Positions 1-8,056 of a stretch of DNA of 63,442 bases are shown here, one piece after another. Made by a program: the position numbers and the translations under genes. Each line of letters begins with the position of its first letter. Position 1 is the first letter of the stretch. Source of the stretch: Pseudomonadota bacterium (GTDB taxonomy: Bacteria; Pseudomonadota; Gammaproteobacteria; Steroidobacterales; Steroidobacteraceae); NCBI GenBank assembly GCA_021805275.1, contig JAJZFQ010000100.1, positions 1 through 63,442 of the forward strand, read 5' to 3'. The notes beneath the pieces were generated by a model that saw only the letters and a program-made list of their open reading frames with translations, had not been told where the DNA came from and did no database searches.

Positions 1-1
1 G

Positions 2-325
2 GCGCGTGCCGATCAAGCCTCGAGCGGCACGAGCCTGCTCGAAGCGGCGCTGCGCGGCGGCGCACAGGCGCTCGCGCTGCCGGTGGGGGCGATCGCGGCC
101 GGCTGCCGCGCGGATTTTCTCGAGCTCGACGAAGCTCATCCCGATCTCGCCGGCCGCGGGCCCGAGCTGACGCTCGACACCTGGGTGTTCGCGGTCGGCC
201 GCTCGCTGATCCGCCAGGTCATCGCCGGCGGTCAGACGGTGGTCGAGCACGGACGCCATCGCCACCGCGATCGGATCGAGGCGGCCTATCGCCGCGTGCT
301 CGGCCGGCTGCTGCATGCGGACTGA
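2..325 (+). CDS. hutF: formimidoylglutamate deiminase, C-terminal fragment
   Basis: The visible 107 codons are open from the window edge and read as the end of an amidohydrolase-family N-formimino-L-glutamate deiminase. This enzyme removes ammonia from formiminoglutamate in the five-step histidine degradation pathway. Recognisable pieces are the RADQASSGTSLLEAALRGG stretch, the GAIAAGCRADFLELD segment typical of the amidohydrolase C-terminal beta-sandwich, and the LDTWVFAVG helix before the end. The metal-binding and catalytic parts lie upstream, outside the window. The gene overlaps hutC by 11 bp, which supports a hut operon. Assignment rests on family resemblance plus the hutC neighbour. 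Confidence 0.8.
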   Translation, partial: ARADQASSGTSLLEAALRGGAQALALPVGAIAAGCRADFLELDEAHPDLAGRGPELTLDTWVFAVGRSLIRQVIAGGQTVVEHGRHRHRDRIEAAYRRVLGRLLHAD

Positions 326-1073
326 ACGCATCAACGGCGACGCCCCGGCGCTGCCGCGCCCCGGCGCACAGCCCCGCTACCGAGCAATCTACGAGGCGTT
401 GCGCCAAAAGATCGTCTCGGGCGAGTGGCCGGCCGGCCACCGCCTGCCGCCCGAGCCGGAATTGGCCCGCACCTTCGGCTGCGCGCGCATGACCATCGGC
501 AAGGCCCTCGGCGCGCTGGCCGATCAGCGCCTGGTGACGCGGCGGCGACGCGCCGGCACCACGGTGAGCCGTCCACGCCCGCAGGAGTCGGTGCTCGAGA
601 TCCACGATATCGAGGCCGAGCTGCTCGCCGCCGGCGTGCGCTACGCGTACCGGTCCCTGAGGCGCCGCGTGAGGCGCGCGAACGCGGCGGACGCGGCTGC
701 CCTCGGCGTGCCGCCCGGCACCCCGGTGCTCGCGCTCGCCGGGCTGCACCTGGCCGGCGGGCGACCGCACGCCCTCGAGGAGCGGCTGATCAACCTGCAG
801 GCCGTTCCGGAGGCGCGCACCGAGCGCTTCGCCGGCATCTCCCCGGGGCGCTGGCTGCTACAGCGCATTCCGTGGACCGAGGCCGAGCACCAGATCGGCG
901 CCCTCAGCGCCGATGCGACCGTGGCCCGCCGGCTCGCCATCCGCCGCAACACCGCCTGCCTGAGCATCGAGCGCAACACCTGGCGCGAGGAGCAGCGCAT
1001 CACGCACGTGCGGCTGATCTACCCCTGCGACCAGCACCGCCTGGTGGCGCGCTTCCGTTACCGGCCACTGTGA
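315..1073 (+). CDS. hutC: histidine utilization repressor, GntR/HutC family
   Basis: A 252-aa GntR-type regulator. Residues about 20-85 form the winged helix-turn-helix (YRAIYEALRQKIVSGEW, then LARTFGCARMTIGKALGAL). The rest is a UTRA ligand-binding domain, with ALEERLINLQAVPE and the late VRLIYPCDQHRLVARF stretch typical of HutC. HutC represses hut genes and is relieved by urocanate in known members. The start overlaps the 3' end of hutF by 11 bp, so the two are probably translated from one transcript. Family resemblance and position agree. The operator was not located because the upstream hut promoter is outside the window. Confidence 0.9.
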   Translation: MRTERINGDAPALPRPGAQPRYRAIYEALRQKIVSGEWPAGHRLPPEPELARTFGCARMTIGKALGALADQRLVTRRRRAGTTVSRPRPQESVLEIHDIEAELLAAGVRYAYRSLRRRVRRANAADAAALGVPPGTPVLALAGLHLAGGRPHALEERLINLQAVPEARTERFAGISPGRWLLQRIPWTEAEHQIGALSADATVARRLAIRRNTACLSIERNTWREEQRITHVRLIYPCDQHRLVARFRYRPL

Positions 1074-1082
1074 GCGGCGCCC

Positions 1083-3149
1083 TCACAGCTCGAGAGTCAG
1101 CTGCCCCGCGGCCTGCGGCGGCCGGAACAAGCTGACATCGAGCGGCGCGCCGCGCGCGCCCTGCAGACCTGCACGGCGGCAGGCAGCCTCGAAGCGGGCG
1201 CGCAGCAGCTCGGCGAACGGGCCCTCGCCACGCATCCGGCTGCCGAAGCGCGGATCGTTGTCGCGCCCGCGGCGCATCTGGCGGATCAGCGACAGCACGT
1301 GCGGGGCGCGGTCCGGGTAATGGGCCTCGAGCCACTCGCGAAACAGACCGCTCACCTCGTACGGCAGCCGCAGCAGGATGTAGCTCGCCCAGCTGGCGCC
1401 CGCCGCGGCGGCCGCTTGCACGATGTGCTCCATCTCGTGATCGGTGAGCGCCGGGATCACCGGCGCCACCAGCACGCCGGTCGGAACGCCCGCGGCGGTC
1501 AGCTCGCGCACCACGCGCAACCGCGCGGCGGGCGATGCCGCCTGCGGCTCCATCGTGCGCTTGAGCGCCTCCTCAAGTGTGGTGATGCTGATGCCGACCC
1601 GCACCAGGTTGTCGCGCGCCAGTGCGCCGAGCAGGTCGAGATCGCGCAGCACCAGGGCCCCCTTGGTGATGACGGTGACCGGGTGCCGACAGCGTGCGAG
1701 CACCTCCAGGATCCCCCGCGTGACGCGCAGGCCGCGCTCGACCGGCTGGTACGGATCGGTATTGGCGCCCAGAGTGATGGGCTTGCAGACATAGCCGCTG
1801 CGCGCGAGCTCCTCCTCCAGCAACCGCCTCGCGTCGGCCTTGTACAGCAGTCGGGTCTCGAAATCCCGCCCCGGAGACAAGCCGAGGTAGGCATGGCTGG
1901 GCCGGGCATAACAGTTGTGGCTGACCATGCCGTTGGCGATGAAATCGCCGCTCGCGGTGGTCATGTCGTACAGCCGCATCGCGCCGGCCGGCTCGATCGA
2001 GACAACCCGCAGGGCAGCGCCGCTGCGCACCCAACGCCCCTCGATGTCGCGCTTGCCGCGACTCGCCGGATCGACGCGGTGGAAGAACTCGAGCTGCTCG
2101 CGCAGTCCACCCGGCAGGCACAGGGCCGGGGGCGCCGCGGCGCCCCCGGCGCGCGGTCGCTCGTGCCCGCAGCGCAGACCCAGCACACCGCAGTACCGCT
2201 CGAGCCGCTCGAGCAGGCCCGCGTCGCTGTTGAAAATACGCACGGCAGCCGGACCGACGATCCCCGCAGCGTCGAACGCTCCGGCGAGAACGCCCGCGCA
2301 CCACGGGCGCGACGGCGCGTGAGGCCACTCGGCCGGAGGCCCGAGGGTGGCGAGGCGGGTCCACGTCGCGGCCCGCACGGCGGGCAGCGCCGCGCCCGCT
2401 GCCGCCACGCGGCGCTGTTCGCCACCCCACAGCCGGCGATCCGCCAGGTACGCGCACGCCCGCAGCAGCACCTCGGCCGCGGCACCGGCCCCTCGCCCCT
2501 CGGGTGCGGCGCTGCGGCCGAGTCCGCACAGATAGCCGTAGCGGTAGTCGCGGTCCTGCTCGATCGGCGCGGCGAACCGTCCGGTGCCGAGCAGCTCATC
2601 GGTGCTCCCCAGGCCGGGTCTACCCGCGGCGTCACGCTCGTGTCCGGTGGCAACGAACTTCCAGCCGTGCACGGTGAGGAGCCGGTGATCGGCACCGGCG
2701 ATGAGTTCCGTACCGTCGTGCAGGACGACGCGGTAGGCCGGCTTGAGGACGCTCCACTGGGCGAGCACACGAGTGCGGACGTATCGGCGCGCAGGCCCCC
2801 GGCCCGCGGTGCCGTAGATTTCGCTGCCTGCCTCGACCTGCGCGATGGGTCGCAGACGGCCGTCGCCCATCAGGATCGGGGTATCGCCCCGCAGGCAATA
2901 GGCGCAGGCATGCGTGCAGCCCCGGTACGGGTTGATGGACTGCTCGAAGGGGATGTCGGGGGAATCGTTGGTGCTGATCACGGTGCGGGCGCGGTCGGGC
3001 TGCAGCTCGAGCGGCACGCTCTCGGGGACCTCCGCCTGGAACCACCCGTCATCCACGGCGTCCGTGGTCCGCCGCTCGAAGCGTCCCGGAGGATTCGACC
3101 GCACGACACGCCCACTGGCCGCGCGTTCGCTTCGGAAGGAAGAGTTCAT
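1083..3149 (-). CDS. PA0069/Rv2578c-type radical SAM protein interrupted by an intein
   Basis: The 688-aa precursor starts at the ATG giving MNSSFRSERA, because the family N-terminal block (SNPPGRFE, DDGWF) follows directly; a further 81 codons upstream are open but unlike the family. N-extein 1-84, intein 85-412, C-extein 413-688. The spliced product (360 aa) restores NPYRGCTHACAY joined to CYARPSHAYLG, a radical SAM CxxxCxxC motif. The C-extein continues with the family block GANTDPYQPVER and a TIM-barrel-like remainder. Members are predicted SAM-cleaving iron-sulfur enzymes; I know of no established substrate. The gene is monocistronic and divergent from glnK. Confidence 0.88.
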   Translation of the reverse strand: MNSSFRSERAASGRVVRSNPPGRFERRTTDAVDDGWFQAEVPESVPLELQPDRARTVISTNDSPDIPFEQSINPYRGCTHACAYCLRGDTPILMGDGRLRPIAQVEAGSEIYGTAGRGPARRYVRTRVLAQWSVLKPAYRVVLHDGTELIAGADHRLLTVHGWKFVATGHERDAAGRPGLGSTDELLGTGRFAAPIEQDRDYRYGYLCGLGRSAAPEGRGAGAAAEVLLRACAYLADRRLWGGEQRRVAAAGAALPAVRAATWTRLATLGPPAEWPHAPSRPWCAGVLAGAFDAAGIVGPAAVRIFNSDAGLLERLERYCGVLGLRCGHERPRAGGAAAPPALCLPGGLREQLEFFHRVDPASRGKRDIEGRWVRSGAALRVVSIEPAGAMRLYDMTTASGDFIANGMVSHNCYARPSHAYLGLSPGRDFETRLLYKADARRLLEEELARSGYVCKPITLGANTDPYQPVERGLRVTRGILEVLARCRHPVTVITKGALVLRDLDLLGALARDNLVRVGISITTLEEALKRTMEPQAASPAARLRVVRELTAAGVPTGVLVAPVIPALTDHEMEHIVQAAAAAGASWASYILLRLPYEVSGLFREWLEAHYPDRAPHVLSLIRQMRRGRDNDPRFGSRMRGEGPFAELLRARFEAACRRAGLQGARGAPLDVSLFRPPQAAGQLTLEL
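1914..2897 (-). other. intein (protein splicing element) in the radical SAM gene
   Basis: The inserted 328 residues begin with Cys85 (CLRGDTPILMGDG, splicing block A), carry block B (GADHRLLTVHGW), and end with block F/G features (YDMTTASGDFIANGMVSHN) followed by Cys413 as the +1 nucleophile. Both splice junction codons were checked on the DNA: TGC at 2895-2897 and AAC at 1914-1916, followed by TGT at 1911-1913. The middle has two remnants of a LAGLIDADG endonuclease (GYLCGLG near residue 205 and LAGAFDAAG near 288), both lacking the acidic residue normally at the eighth position. All splicing residues are present, so splicing should occur while homing activity is probably lost. Confidence 0.93.
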
Positions 3150-3201
3150 CGGAGAACTGTACAAAAACACAGTTACCGGGTAAAGCCCCCCCTGCCTTCG
3201 A

Positions 3202-3250
3202 CGCACCAGCGATGAGCACGGGCAATGCGCGGCTGCGCCAGGATGGTGCG
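3202..3250 (+). promoter_or_regulatory. NtrC-like enhancer site(s) upstream of glnK
   Basis: TGCGCC-AGGA-TGGTGCG at 3234-3250 matches the dyad recognised by NtrC (TGCACC-N4-TGGTGCA) except for one A-to-G change and the last base. A weaker related dyad (CGCACC...GAGCAC, 3202-3219) has its centre about 31 bp upstream, close to three helical turns. Both precede the sigma-54 element at 3302. Site recognition is by eye. Confidence 0.65.
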
Positions 3251-3301
3251 CCGGGGCGGCCGCTGGCGTGTGCAATCGCTGCTTTATGTCCATTTCCCTG
3301 G

Positions 3302-3317
3302 TGGCATGAAAACTGCA
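3302..3317 (+). promoter_or_regulatory. sigma-54 (-24/-12) promoter for glnK
   Basis: TGGCATGAAAACTGCA has the invariant GG and GC of sigma-54 promoters, separated by the required 10 bases, and matches TGGCAC-N5-TTGCA at all but two positions. It points at glnK and would give a leader of about 80 nt. With the upstream NtrC-like dyad it predicts activation under nitrogen limitation. Confidence 0.75.
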
Positions 3318-3379
3318 AAATCGGCCGTACAAAATGTCGTCGGCCGCGAGGCGCTTCGCGGCGCCGCACGTTAAGCTAG

Positions 3380-3745
<366 letters not shown>

Positions 3746-3752
3746 GGGCACC

Positions 3753-3783
3753 GCGTCCGCGCTGCGCCGGGGCGGCGCGACGC
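3753..3783. terminator. hairpin between convergent glnK and ilvN
   Basis: GCGTC-(c)-GCGC pairs with GCGCGACGC as a nine-pair stem with one bulged base, filling the 38-bp gap between the two stop codons. No T tract follows on either strand, so function as a bidirectional terminator is a weak inference. Confidence 0.35.
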
Positions 3784-4287
3784 TCAGACCCGTACGACCC
3801 GCATCGTCCGCGCATTGCGCTCGATGCCGAGCGCGCCACTGCGCACCACCTCGAGCAGCTCGGCGCTGCGCGACAGGTCCGCGGTAAAGGCGGCGATCTC
3901 CGCCTCGCTCGCGGTCAGCTCCACGATGAAGCCGTCCGGCGCCGGATCGAGCACTCGCCCGCCGGTGCGGACCACGTAGCCCCGGACCGGATCGATCTGC
4001 TCCGGCCGGACCTTGAGTTTGAGCAGGATCAGTTCGCGCTCCAGGTGCTCCCCGGTGGTCATGTCCTCGACGCTGACGACGTCGATCAGCTTGTACAGTT
4101 GATTGACGATCTGCTGGATGACCGCATCGGATCCCTGAGTGACGAGCGTCAGGCGCGAGACGGTCGGATCCTGCGTCGCGGCAACCGAGAGCGACTCGAT
4201 GTTGTAGCCACGGGTGGCGAACATGCCGGCGATGCGGCTCAGGGCGCCGGCTTCATTCTGCAGCAGGATGGCGATGATGTGACGCAT
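3784..4287 (-). CDS. ilvN: acetolactate synthase, regulatory small subunit
   Basis: A 167-aa protein matching IlvH/IlvN. The N-terminal ACT domain (MRHIIAILLQNEAGALSRIAGMF, then GYNIESLSVAATQDP) binds valine as feedback inhibitor in the family. The C-terminal half (ERELILLKLKV to the end) is the second conserved domain. It activates and regulates the catalytic subunit of acetohydroxyacid synthase, first common enzyme of valine, leucine and isoleucine synthesis. Unusually, it is not joined to ilvB: it lies on the opposite strand and is separated from it by a marR gene. No leader peptide rich in Ile, Val or Leu codons was seen upstream. Confidence 0.93.
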   Translation of the reverse strand: MRHIIAILLQNEAGALSRIAGMFATRGYNIESLSVAATQDPTVSRLTLVTQGSDAVIQQIVNQLYKLIDVVSVEDMTTGEHLERELILLKLKVRPEQIDPVRGYVVRTGGRVLDPAPDGFIVELTASEAEIAAFTADLSRSAELLEVVRSGALGIERNARTMRVVRV

Positions 4288-4396
4288 GGTCTTCCAGGGA
4301 AACGGCAGGGGGCCTGCCGAGAATAAAGGATCGCACCGGGCGCGGCCACGCGCGCCGGTGACGATTGCCGCCCGCCGCGTCCCAGCCGCCCGGCAC

Positions 4397-4855
4397 TCAC
4401 GCCTGCGAAGCGCCCAGATCGATCAGCGCCGCGAGGACGCGGCGCGCGTGCGCAAGGCTCTCGGCGCCGACCCTCTCGAGCAGCTGCGCCTCGATGCGCG
4501 CGCGTGCCGCGGCCTGCACCTGCGCTGCGGCTCGTCCGCGCTCGGTGAGCGTGACGAGCCGCCGGCGGCGATCCTGCTCGTCCAGCCGCCGCCGCAGATA
4601 GCCGCGCGTTACGAGCGTGTCGACCAGCTGTCCGGCGGCCTGCTTGGAGAGACTCAGGTCGCGGATCAGCCGCCCCAACGCGAGGTCGCCGTTGGCGAAC
4701 CGCAGCCCGCCGATGACGTACAGCCCGTTCTTCGGCAGATCGTCGTAGCCGGCCGCCTCCAGGGCCCGGCGCATCGTCGCACCATAGGTGACCCGCGCGT
4801 GGCGCAGCAGCGCCGGCATGGGGGTCTGATCGAGTTCTTCGGCAGAGGCAGCCAT
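4397..4855 (-). CDS. MarR family transcriptional regulator
   Basis: A 152-aa winged-helix protein. The recognition region is LALGRLIRDLSLSKQAAGQLVDTL, followed by the wing RGYLRRRLDEQDRRRRLVTLTERG, the diagnostic MarR DxRxR pattern. MarR dimers usually bind a palindrome in their own promoter and release it when a small ligand binds. The gene is divergent from ilvB, with a 306-bp region between them carrying a sigma-70-like promoter and an inverted repeat, so autoregulation and possibly control of ilvB-gloA are plausible. The ligand is unknown. It is followed 109 bp downstream by ilvN on the same strand. Confidence 0.88.
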   Translation of the reverse strand: MAASAEELDQTPMPALLRHARVTYGATMRRALEAAGYDDLPKNGLYVIGGLRFANGDLALGRLIRDLSLSKQAAGQLVDTLVTRGYLRRRLDEQDRRRRLVTLTERGRAAAQVQAAARARIEAQLLERVGAESLAHARRVLAALIDLGASQA

Positions 4856-4863
4856 GGCGCAGC

Positions 4864-4928
4864 GTTATGGACCGATTTCTGGACAGTCAATAACCAGTAT
4901 TATATGCGGCCCGCGCCGATCCGACCAA
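4864..4928 (-). promoter_or_regulatory. marR promoter with overlapping inverted repeat
   Basis: On the minus strand, TTGGTC (4928-4923) and a perfect TATAAT (4904-4899) are separated by 18 bp and lie about 45 bp before the marR ATG. Just downstream, GTTAT (4864-4868) and ATAAC (4890-4894) form an inverted repeat spanning the predicted start of transcription, a typical place for an autorepressor operator. AATA-accag-TATT next to the -10 box is a second small dyad. Confidence 0.6.
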
Positions 4929-5161
4929 AGGCTGTGCCGTGGTGCCAGGCAGCCAGCACGCTACTCGCCGCTCGCGCGGCCCGTCGCTCGGGCCGTGCGC
5001 GATCCGCTGCACACTCGCGGTGACACGAATCCCCTCGTCCGCTCGCACGCCGCCGGGGTGCTTCCCCGGGGCGGCGATAACTTCCGAGCCGCAGACCGAC
5101 CTGCTAGTCTGAGGCTATCTCCCCTTTCGGAACGTTGCCGCCGCCACACGAGAGCGCCGCC
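4929..5161 (+). promoter_or_regulatory. ilvB upstream region with hairpin and candidate promoter
   Basis: This is the rest of the 306-bp non-coding stretch between marR and ilvB. It holds a strong hairpin (CGCCGCC-GGGG, loop TGCTT, CCCC-gg-GGCGGCG; 5048-5076) and, after it, a candidate promoter TTCCGA-N17-TAGTCT (5082-5110) that would give a leader of about 45 nt. Because the hairpin lies upstream of the promoter, it is unlikely to be an attenuator. No leader peptide with runs of branched-chain codons was found. Confidence 0.4.
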
Positions 5162-7012
5162 ATGATCACAAGTGTCCCCGAATCCCCCCACCCGGCAGCA
5201 CACCGGCTCGCCGGGCAGAAGATCTCCGGCGCCCGGATGATCATGCAGGTGCTGGCGGATGAGGGGGTCGAGGCGGTCTTCGGTTACAGCGGCGGGGCGA
5301 TCCTGCCGACCTACGACGCCATCTTCCTCTACAACGAGGAACAGCAGCGCGACGGCGGCCGTCAGATCCCGCTCATCGTGCCGGCCAATGAACAGGGCGC
5401 AGGCTTCATGGCGGCGGGCTTCGCCCGCGCCACCGGCCGCGTCGGCGTCTGTCTGGTCACATCGGGCCCGGGTGCGACGAACACCGTCACGCCGGTGCGC
5501 GATTGCATGGCCGACTCGGTGCCCATCGTGGTGATCTGCGGACAGGTGGCGCGCGCGGCCATCGGCACCGACGCATTCCAGGAAGCCCCGGTGGCCGCCA
5601 TCATGGGCTCGGTGGCCAAACACGTGTTCCTCGTCACCGAGCCGGAGCGGCTCGAGGCGACCATGCGCACGGCCTTCGAGCTGGCCCGCACCGGCCGACC
5701 GGGACCCGTCGTGATCGACGTGCCGAAGGACGTGCAGAACTGGGAAGGGGTGTTCTCGGGCGCCGGCACGCTGCCGATTCCCGGGTATCGCCGGCGCATG
5801 CAGGCGCTCACCGAGCGCCGGCTCGATCTGCGCGATGCGGCACGGTTCTTCGAGATGCTGGGCGAGTCGCGCCGCCCGCTGATCTACGCCGGCGGCGGAG
5901 TCATCCACGGGGGTGCGGCCAACGAGCTGATGGCGTTCGCCACGGCGTTCGACATCCCGGTGGTCACCACTCTGATGGGCATCGGCGCCATCGACACCAC
6001 CCACCGGCTCGCGATGCGCATGCTCGGCATGCATGGGGCGGCATTCGCCAACTACGCGGTCGATGACTGCGACTTCCTCATTGCCGTCGGCGCACGCTTC
6101 GATGATCGCGTGGCCGGAGTGCCCGCCAAGTTCGCGCGCGGCGCGCGGCGCATCGCCCACCTGGACATCGACGGGGCGGAAATCAACAAGGTCAAGCGCG
6201 CGCACTGGAGCCACGTCGGCCTGCTGCCCGAGGCGCTGAATGCCCTCACGGCCCACGGCCGCCGCACGCATTTCCAGGGCGAGCTCGCCCCCTGGCATGC
6301 GCACCTCGCGCAGCTCAAGCAGCGCCACGCGATGAACTACGACCGCGACAGCGCGCTCATCCAGCCGTACTACGTGATCGAGCAGATCAACCGCATCACC
6401 GGCGGGGAGGCCATCATCAGCACCGGCGTCGGCCAGCACCAGATGTGGTCGGCGCAGTACTTCGACTTCCGGCGGCCGCGGCTGTGGCTCACCTCCGGCA
6501 GCATGGGCACGATGGGGTTCGGGTTGCCGGCGGCCATCGGTGCGCAGCTGGCGCATCCGGACGCGCTGGTGGTGGACATCGATGGCGACTCGAGCATTCG
6601 CATGAACCTCGGGGAGCTCGAGACCGTCACCACGTACGAGCTGCCGATCAAGGTCGTGGTGCTCAACAACTGCGGTGACGGCATGGTCAAGCAGTGGCAG
6701 AAGCTCTTCTTCAAGGGCCGGCTGTCGGCAAGCGACCGCTCGCTGCACAAGAAAGACTTCATCCGAGCCGCCGAGGCCGACGGCTTCCCGTACGCCGTGC
6801 GGCTCGAGCGCAAGGCGGATGTGCCGCGCGTGATCGAGGAGTTCCTGCGGTTCCGAGGCCCCGCCTTCCTCGAGGTGATGATCGACCCCGACGCGGGCGT
6901 CTATCCGATGGTCGGCCCGGGACAGACCTACGAGGACATGATCACCGGCGAGTTCATCGCCTCGCGCCACAAGGTGCAGATCACCCCACCGGGTCCGTCG
7001 GAGATGTTCTGA
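5162..7012 (+). CDS. ilvB: acetolactate synthase, catalytic large subunit
   Basis: A 616-aa thiamine-diphosphate enzyme that condenses two pyruvates, or pyruvate with 2-oxobutyrate, at the entry of branched-chain amino-acid synthesis. The N-terminal domain contains GYSGGAILPTYDAI and the catalytic glutamate in PANEQGAGFMA. The central domain carries VGARFDDRVAG. The C-terminal TPP site is IDGDSSIRMNLGELETV through VLNNCGDGMVKQW. The start is the ATG just upstream of MITSVPESP; an earlier in-frame codon gives only nine extra residues. It is followed after 9 bp by gloA. Its partner ilvN lies across the marR gene on the other strand. Confidence 0.92.
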   Translation: MITSVPESPHPAAHRLAGQKISGARMIMQVLADEGVEAVFGYSGGAILPTYDAIFLYNEEQQRDGGRQIPLIVPANEQGAGFMAAGFARATGRVGVCLVTSGPGATNTVTPVRDCMADSVPIVVICGQVARAAIGTDAFQEAPVAAIMGSVAKHVFLVTEPERLEATMRTAFELARTGRPGPVVIDVPKDVQNWEGVFSGAGTLPIPGYRRRMQALTERRLDLRDAARFFEMLGESRRPLIYAGGGVIHGGAANELMAFATAFDIPVVTTLMGIGAIDTTHRLAMRMLGMHGAAFANYAVDDCDFLIAVGARFDDRVAGVPAKFARGARRIAHLDIDGAEINKVKRAHWSHVGLLPEALNALTAHGRRTHFQGELAPWHAHLAQLKQRHAMNYDRDSALIQPYYVIEQINRITGGEAIISTGVGQHQMWSAQYFDFRRPRLWLTSGSMGTMGFGLPAAIGAQLAHPDALVVDIDGDSSIRMNLGELETVTTYELPIKVVVLNNCGDGMVKQWQKLFFKGRLSASDRSLHKKDFIRAAEADGFPYAVRLERKADVPRVIEEFLRFRGPAFLEVMIDPDAGVYPMVGPGQTYEDMITGEFIASRHKVQITPPGPSEMF

Positions 7013-7021
7013 GGAGCGACG

Positions 7022-7441
7022 ATGAAGTACCTGCATACCATGGTGCGCGTGACGGATCTGGACGCCTCGTTGCGCTTTTACTGCCAGGCGCTCGGGCTCA
7101 CCGAGCTGTCCCGCAAGGACTATCCCCAGGGGCGCTACACGCTGGTGTTCCTGGCCGCACCCGGCGATGAGACCGCGCAAGTGGAGCTCACCCACAACTG
7201 GGATCCGGAGAGCTACACCGGGGGACGCAACTTCGGGCATCTGGCGTACGCCGTCGAGGATATCTACGCGGTCTGCGAGCGGCTGCGTCAGCATGGCGTG
7301 ACGATCAACCGGCCACCGCGCGACGGACGCATGGCCTTCGTACGCTCCCCGGACCAGATCTCGATCGAGCTGCTGCAGCGCGGTGCTGCGCTGGCCCCGG
7401 CCGAGCCCTGGGCCTCGATGCCGAATACCGGCAGCTGGTGA
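7022..7441 (+). CDS. gloA: lactoylglutathione lyase (glyoxalase I)
   Basis: A 139-aa single-module glyoxalase that isomerises the methylglyoxal-glutathione hemithioacetal to S-lactoylglutathione. The four metal ligands expected from the family are present as His5, Glu55, His73 and Glu116. The typical blocks [14 protein letters not shown] and [11 protein letters not shown] are also seen. A GAGGAG-type ribosome site precedes the ATG, and only 9 bp separate it from ilvB, so the two are probably co-transcribed. The next enzyme of the pathway, gloB, lies about 20 kb away in this window. Confidence 0.93.
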   Translation: MKYLHTMVRVTDLDASLRFYCQALGLTELSRKDYPQGRYTLVFLAAPGDETAQVELTHNWDPESYTGGRNFGHLAYAVEDIYAVCERLRQHGVTINRPPRDGRMAFVRSPDQISIELLQRGAALAPAEPWASMPNTGSW

Positions 7442-7462
7442 GCCCGGCAAGGCCCGCCGCCG

Positions 7463-7948
7463 GTGGACCCCTGCGCAGCGGCGCTCGAGCGGTACCTGCT
7501 CGGTCGCATCCCAGTGTGCGCCGCGCTCGGCGTGCACGTCGCGCAGGCTGGACCGCAATGCGTGCGCCTCACGGCGCCGCTCGCCGCCAACGTCAACCAC
7601 AGCGGCACGGTCTTCGGCGGCAGCGCTGCGGCCGTTGCGACGCTCGCCGCGTGGAGCCTGCTGCACCTGCGGCTCGAGGCGGCCGGGCTGCGTGCCCGCA
7701 CCATGATCCAGCGCAACCACATGGAGTATGAGCGCCCCATCGCCGGGGACTTCGAGGCCGAGTGCCACCTCGCCGATGGACCGGCCTGGGAGCGCTTTGC
7801 CGCGCTGTTGAAGCGACGCGGTCGGGCCCGGCTGCATCTCGAGGCGCAGCTGCGCTGCGGGGGCGAGCCGGTGGGACGCTTCGCGGGGGAGTTCGTCGCC
7901 CTCGGCGCGGCGTTCTCCACGCCCGATCCGCCCGAGATCCCCGCATGA
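7463..7948 (+). CDS. thioesterase-fold (YiiD C-terminal-like) protein
   Basis: A 161-aa protein with a probable GTG start. The segment LTAPLAANVNHSGTVFGGSAAAVATLAAWSLL resembles the hotdog-fold thioesterase domain found at the C-terminus of YiiD, where an Asn-His-Gly loop caps the long helix. MIQRNHMEYERPIAGDFEAEC fits the following strands. No partner acetyltransferase domain is present, so this is the stand-alone form. The substrate is unknown. It starts 21 bp after gloA and may share its transcript. Confidence 0.65.
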   Translation: MDPCAAALERYLLGRIPVCAALGVHVAQAGPQCVRLTAPLAANVNHSGTVFGGSAAAVATLAAWSLLHLRLEAAGLRARTMIQRNHMEYERPIAGDFEAECHLADGPAWERFAALLKRRGRARLHLEAQLRCGGEPVGRFAGEFVALGAAFSTPDPPEIPA

Positions 7949-8056
7949 GGACGTGGCAGCGCGTCGCGGGTCGGCGCACAATGTTCCCATCTCAGCGCGA
8001 GTGCCTCCACAGGCGGCACGGCAATCCACAGCAACAGACCCCGGGGGATCCTGGCC

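Noticed and set aside
1299..3215. A 638-codon plus-strand open frame opposite the radical SAM gene
   Set aside because: It is a GC-driven antisense shadow; the minus-strand frame has clear radical SAM and intein motifs while the plus-strand product has no recognisable domain.
5048..5076. Hairpin read as an ilvB attenuator
   Set aside because: It lies upstream of the best promoter candidate, has no T tract, and no leader peptide rich in branched-chain codons accompanies it.
4961..8029. A 1022-codon minus-strand open frame spanning ilvB, gloA and the thioesterase gene
   Set aside because: All three plus-strand genes have strong family motifs. The minus frame is His/Arg/Gly-rich without a domain and mirrors codon bias.
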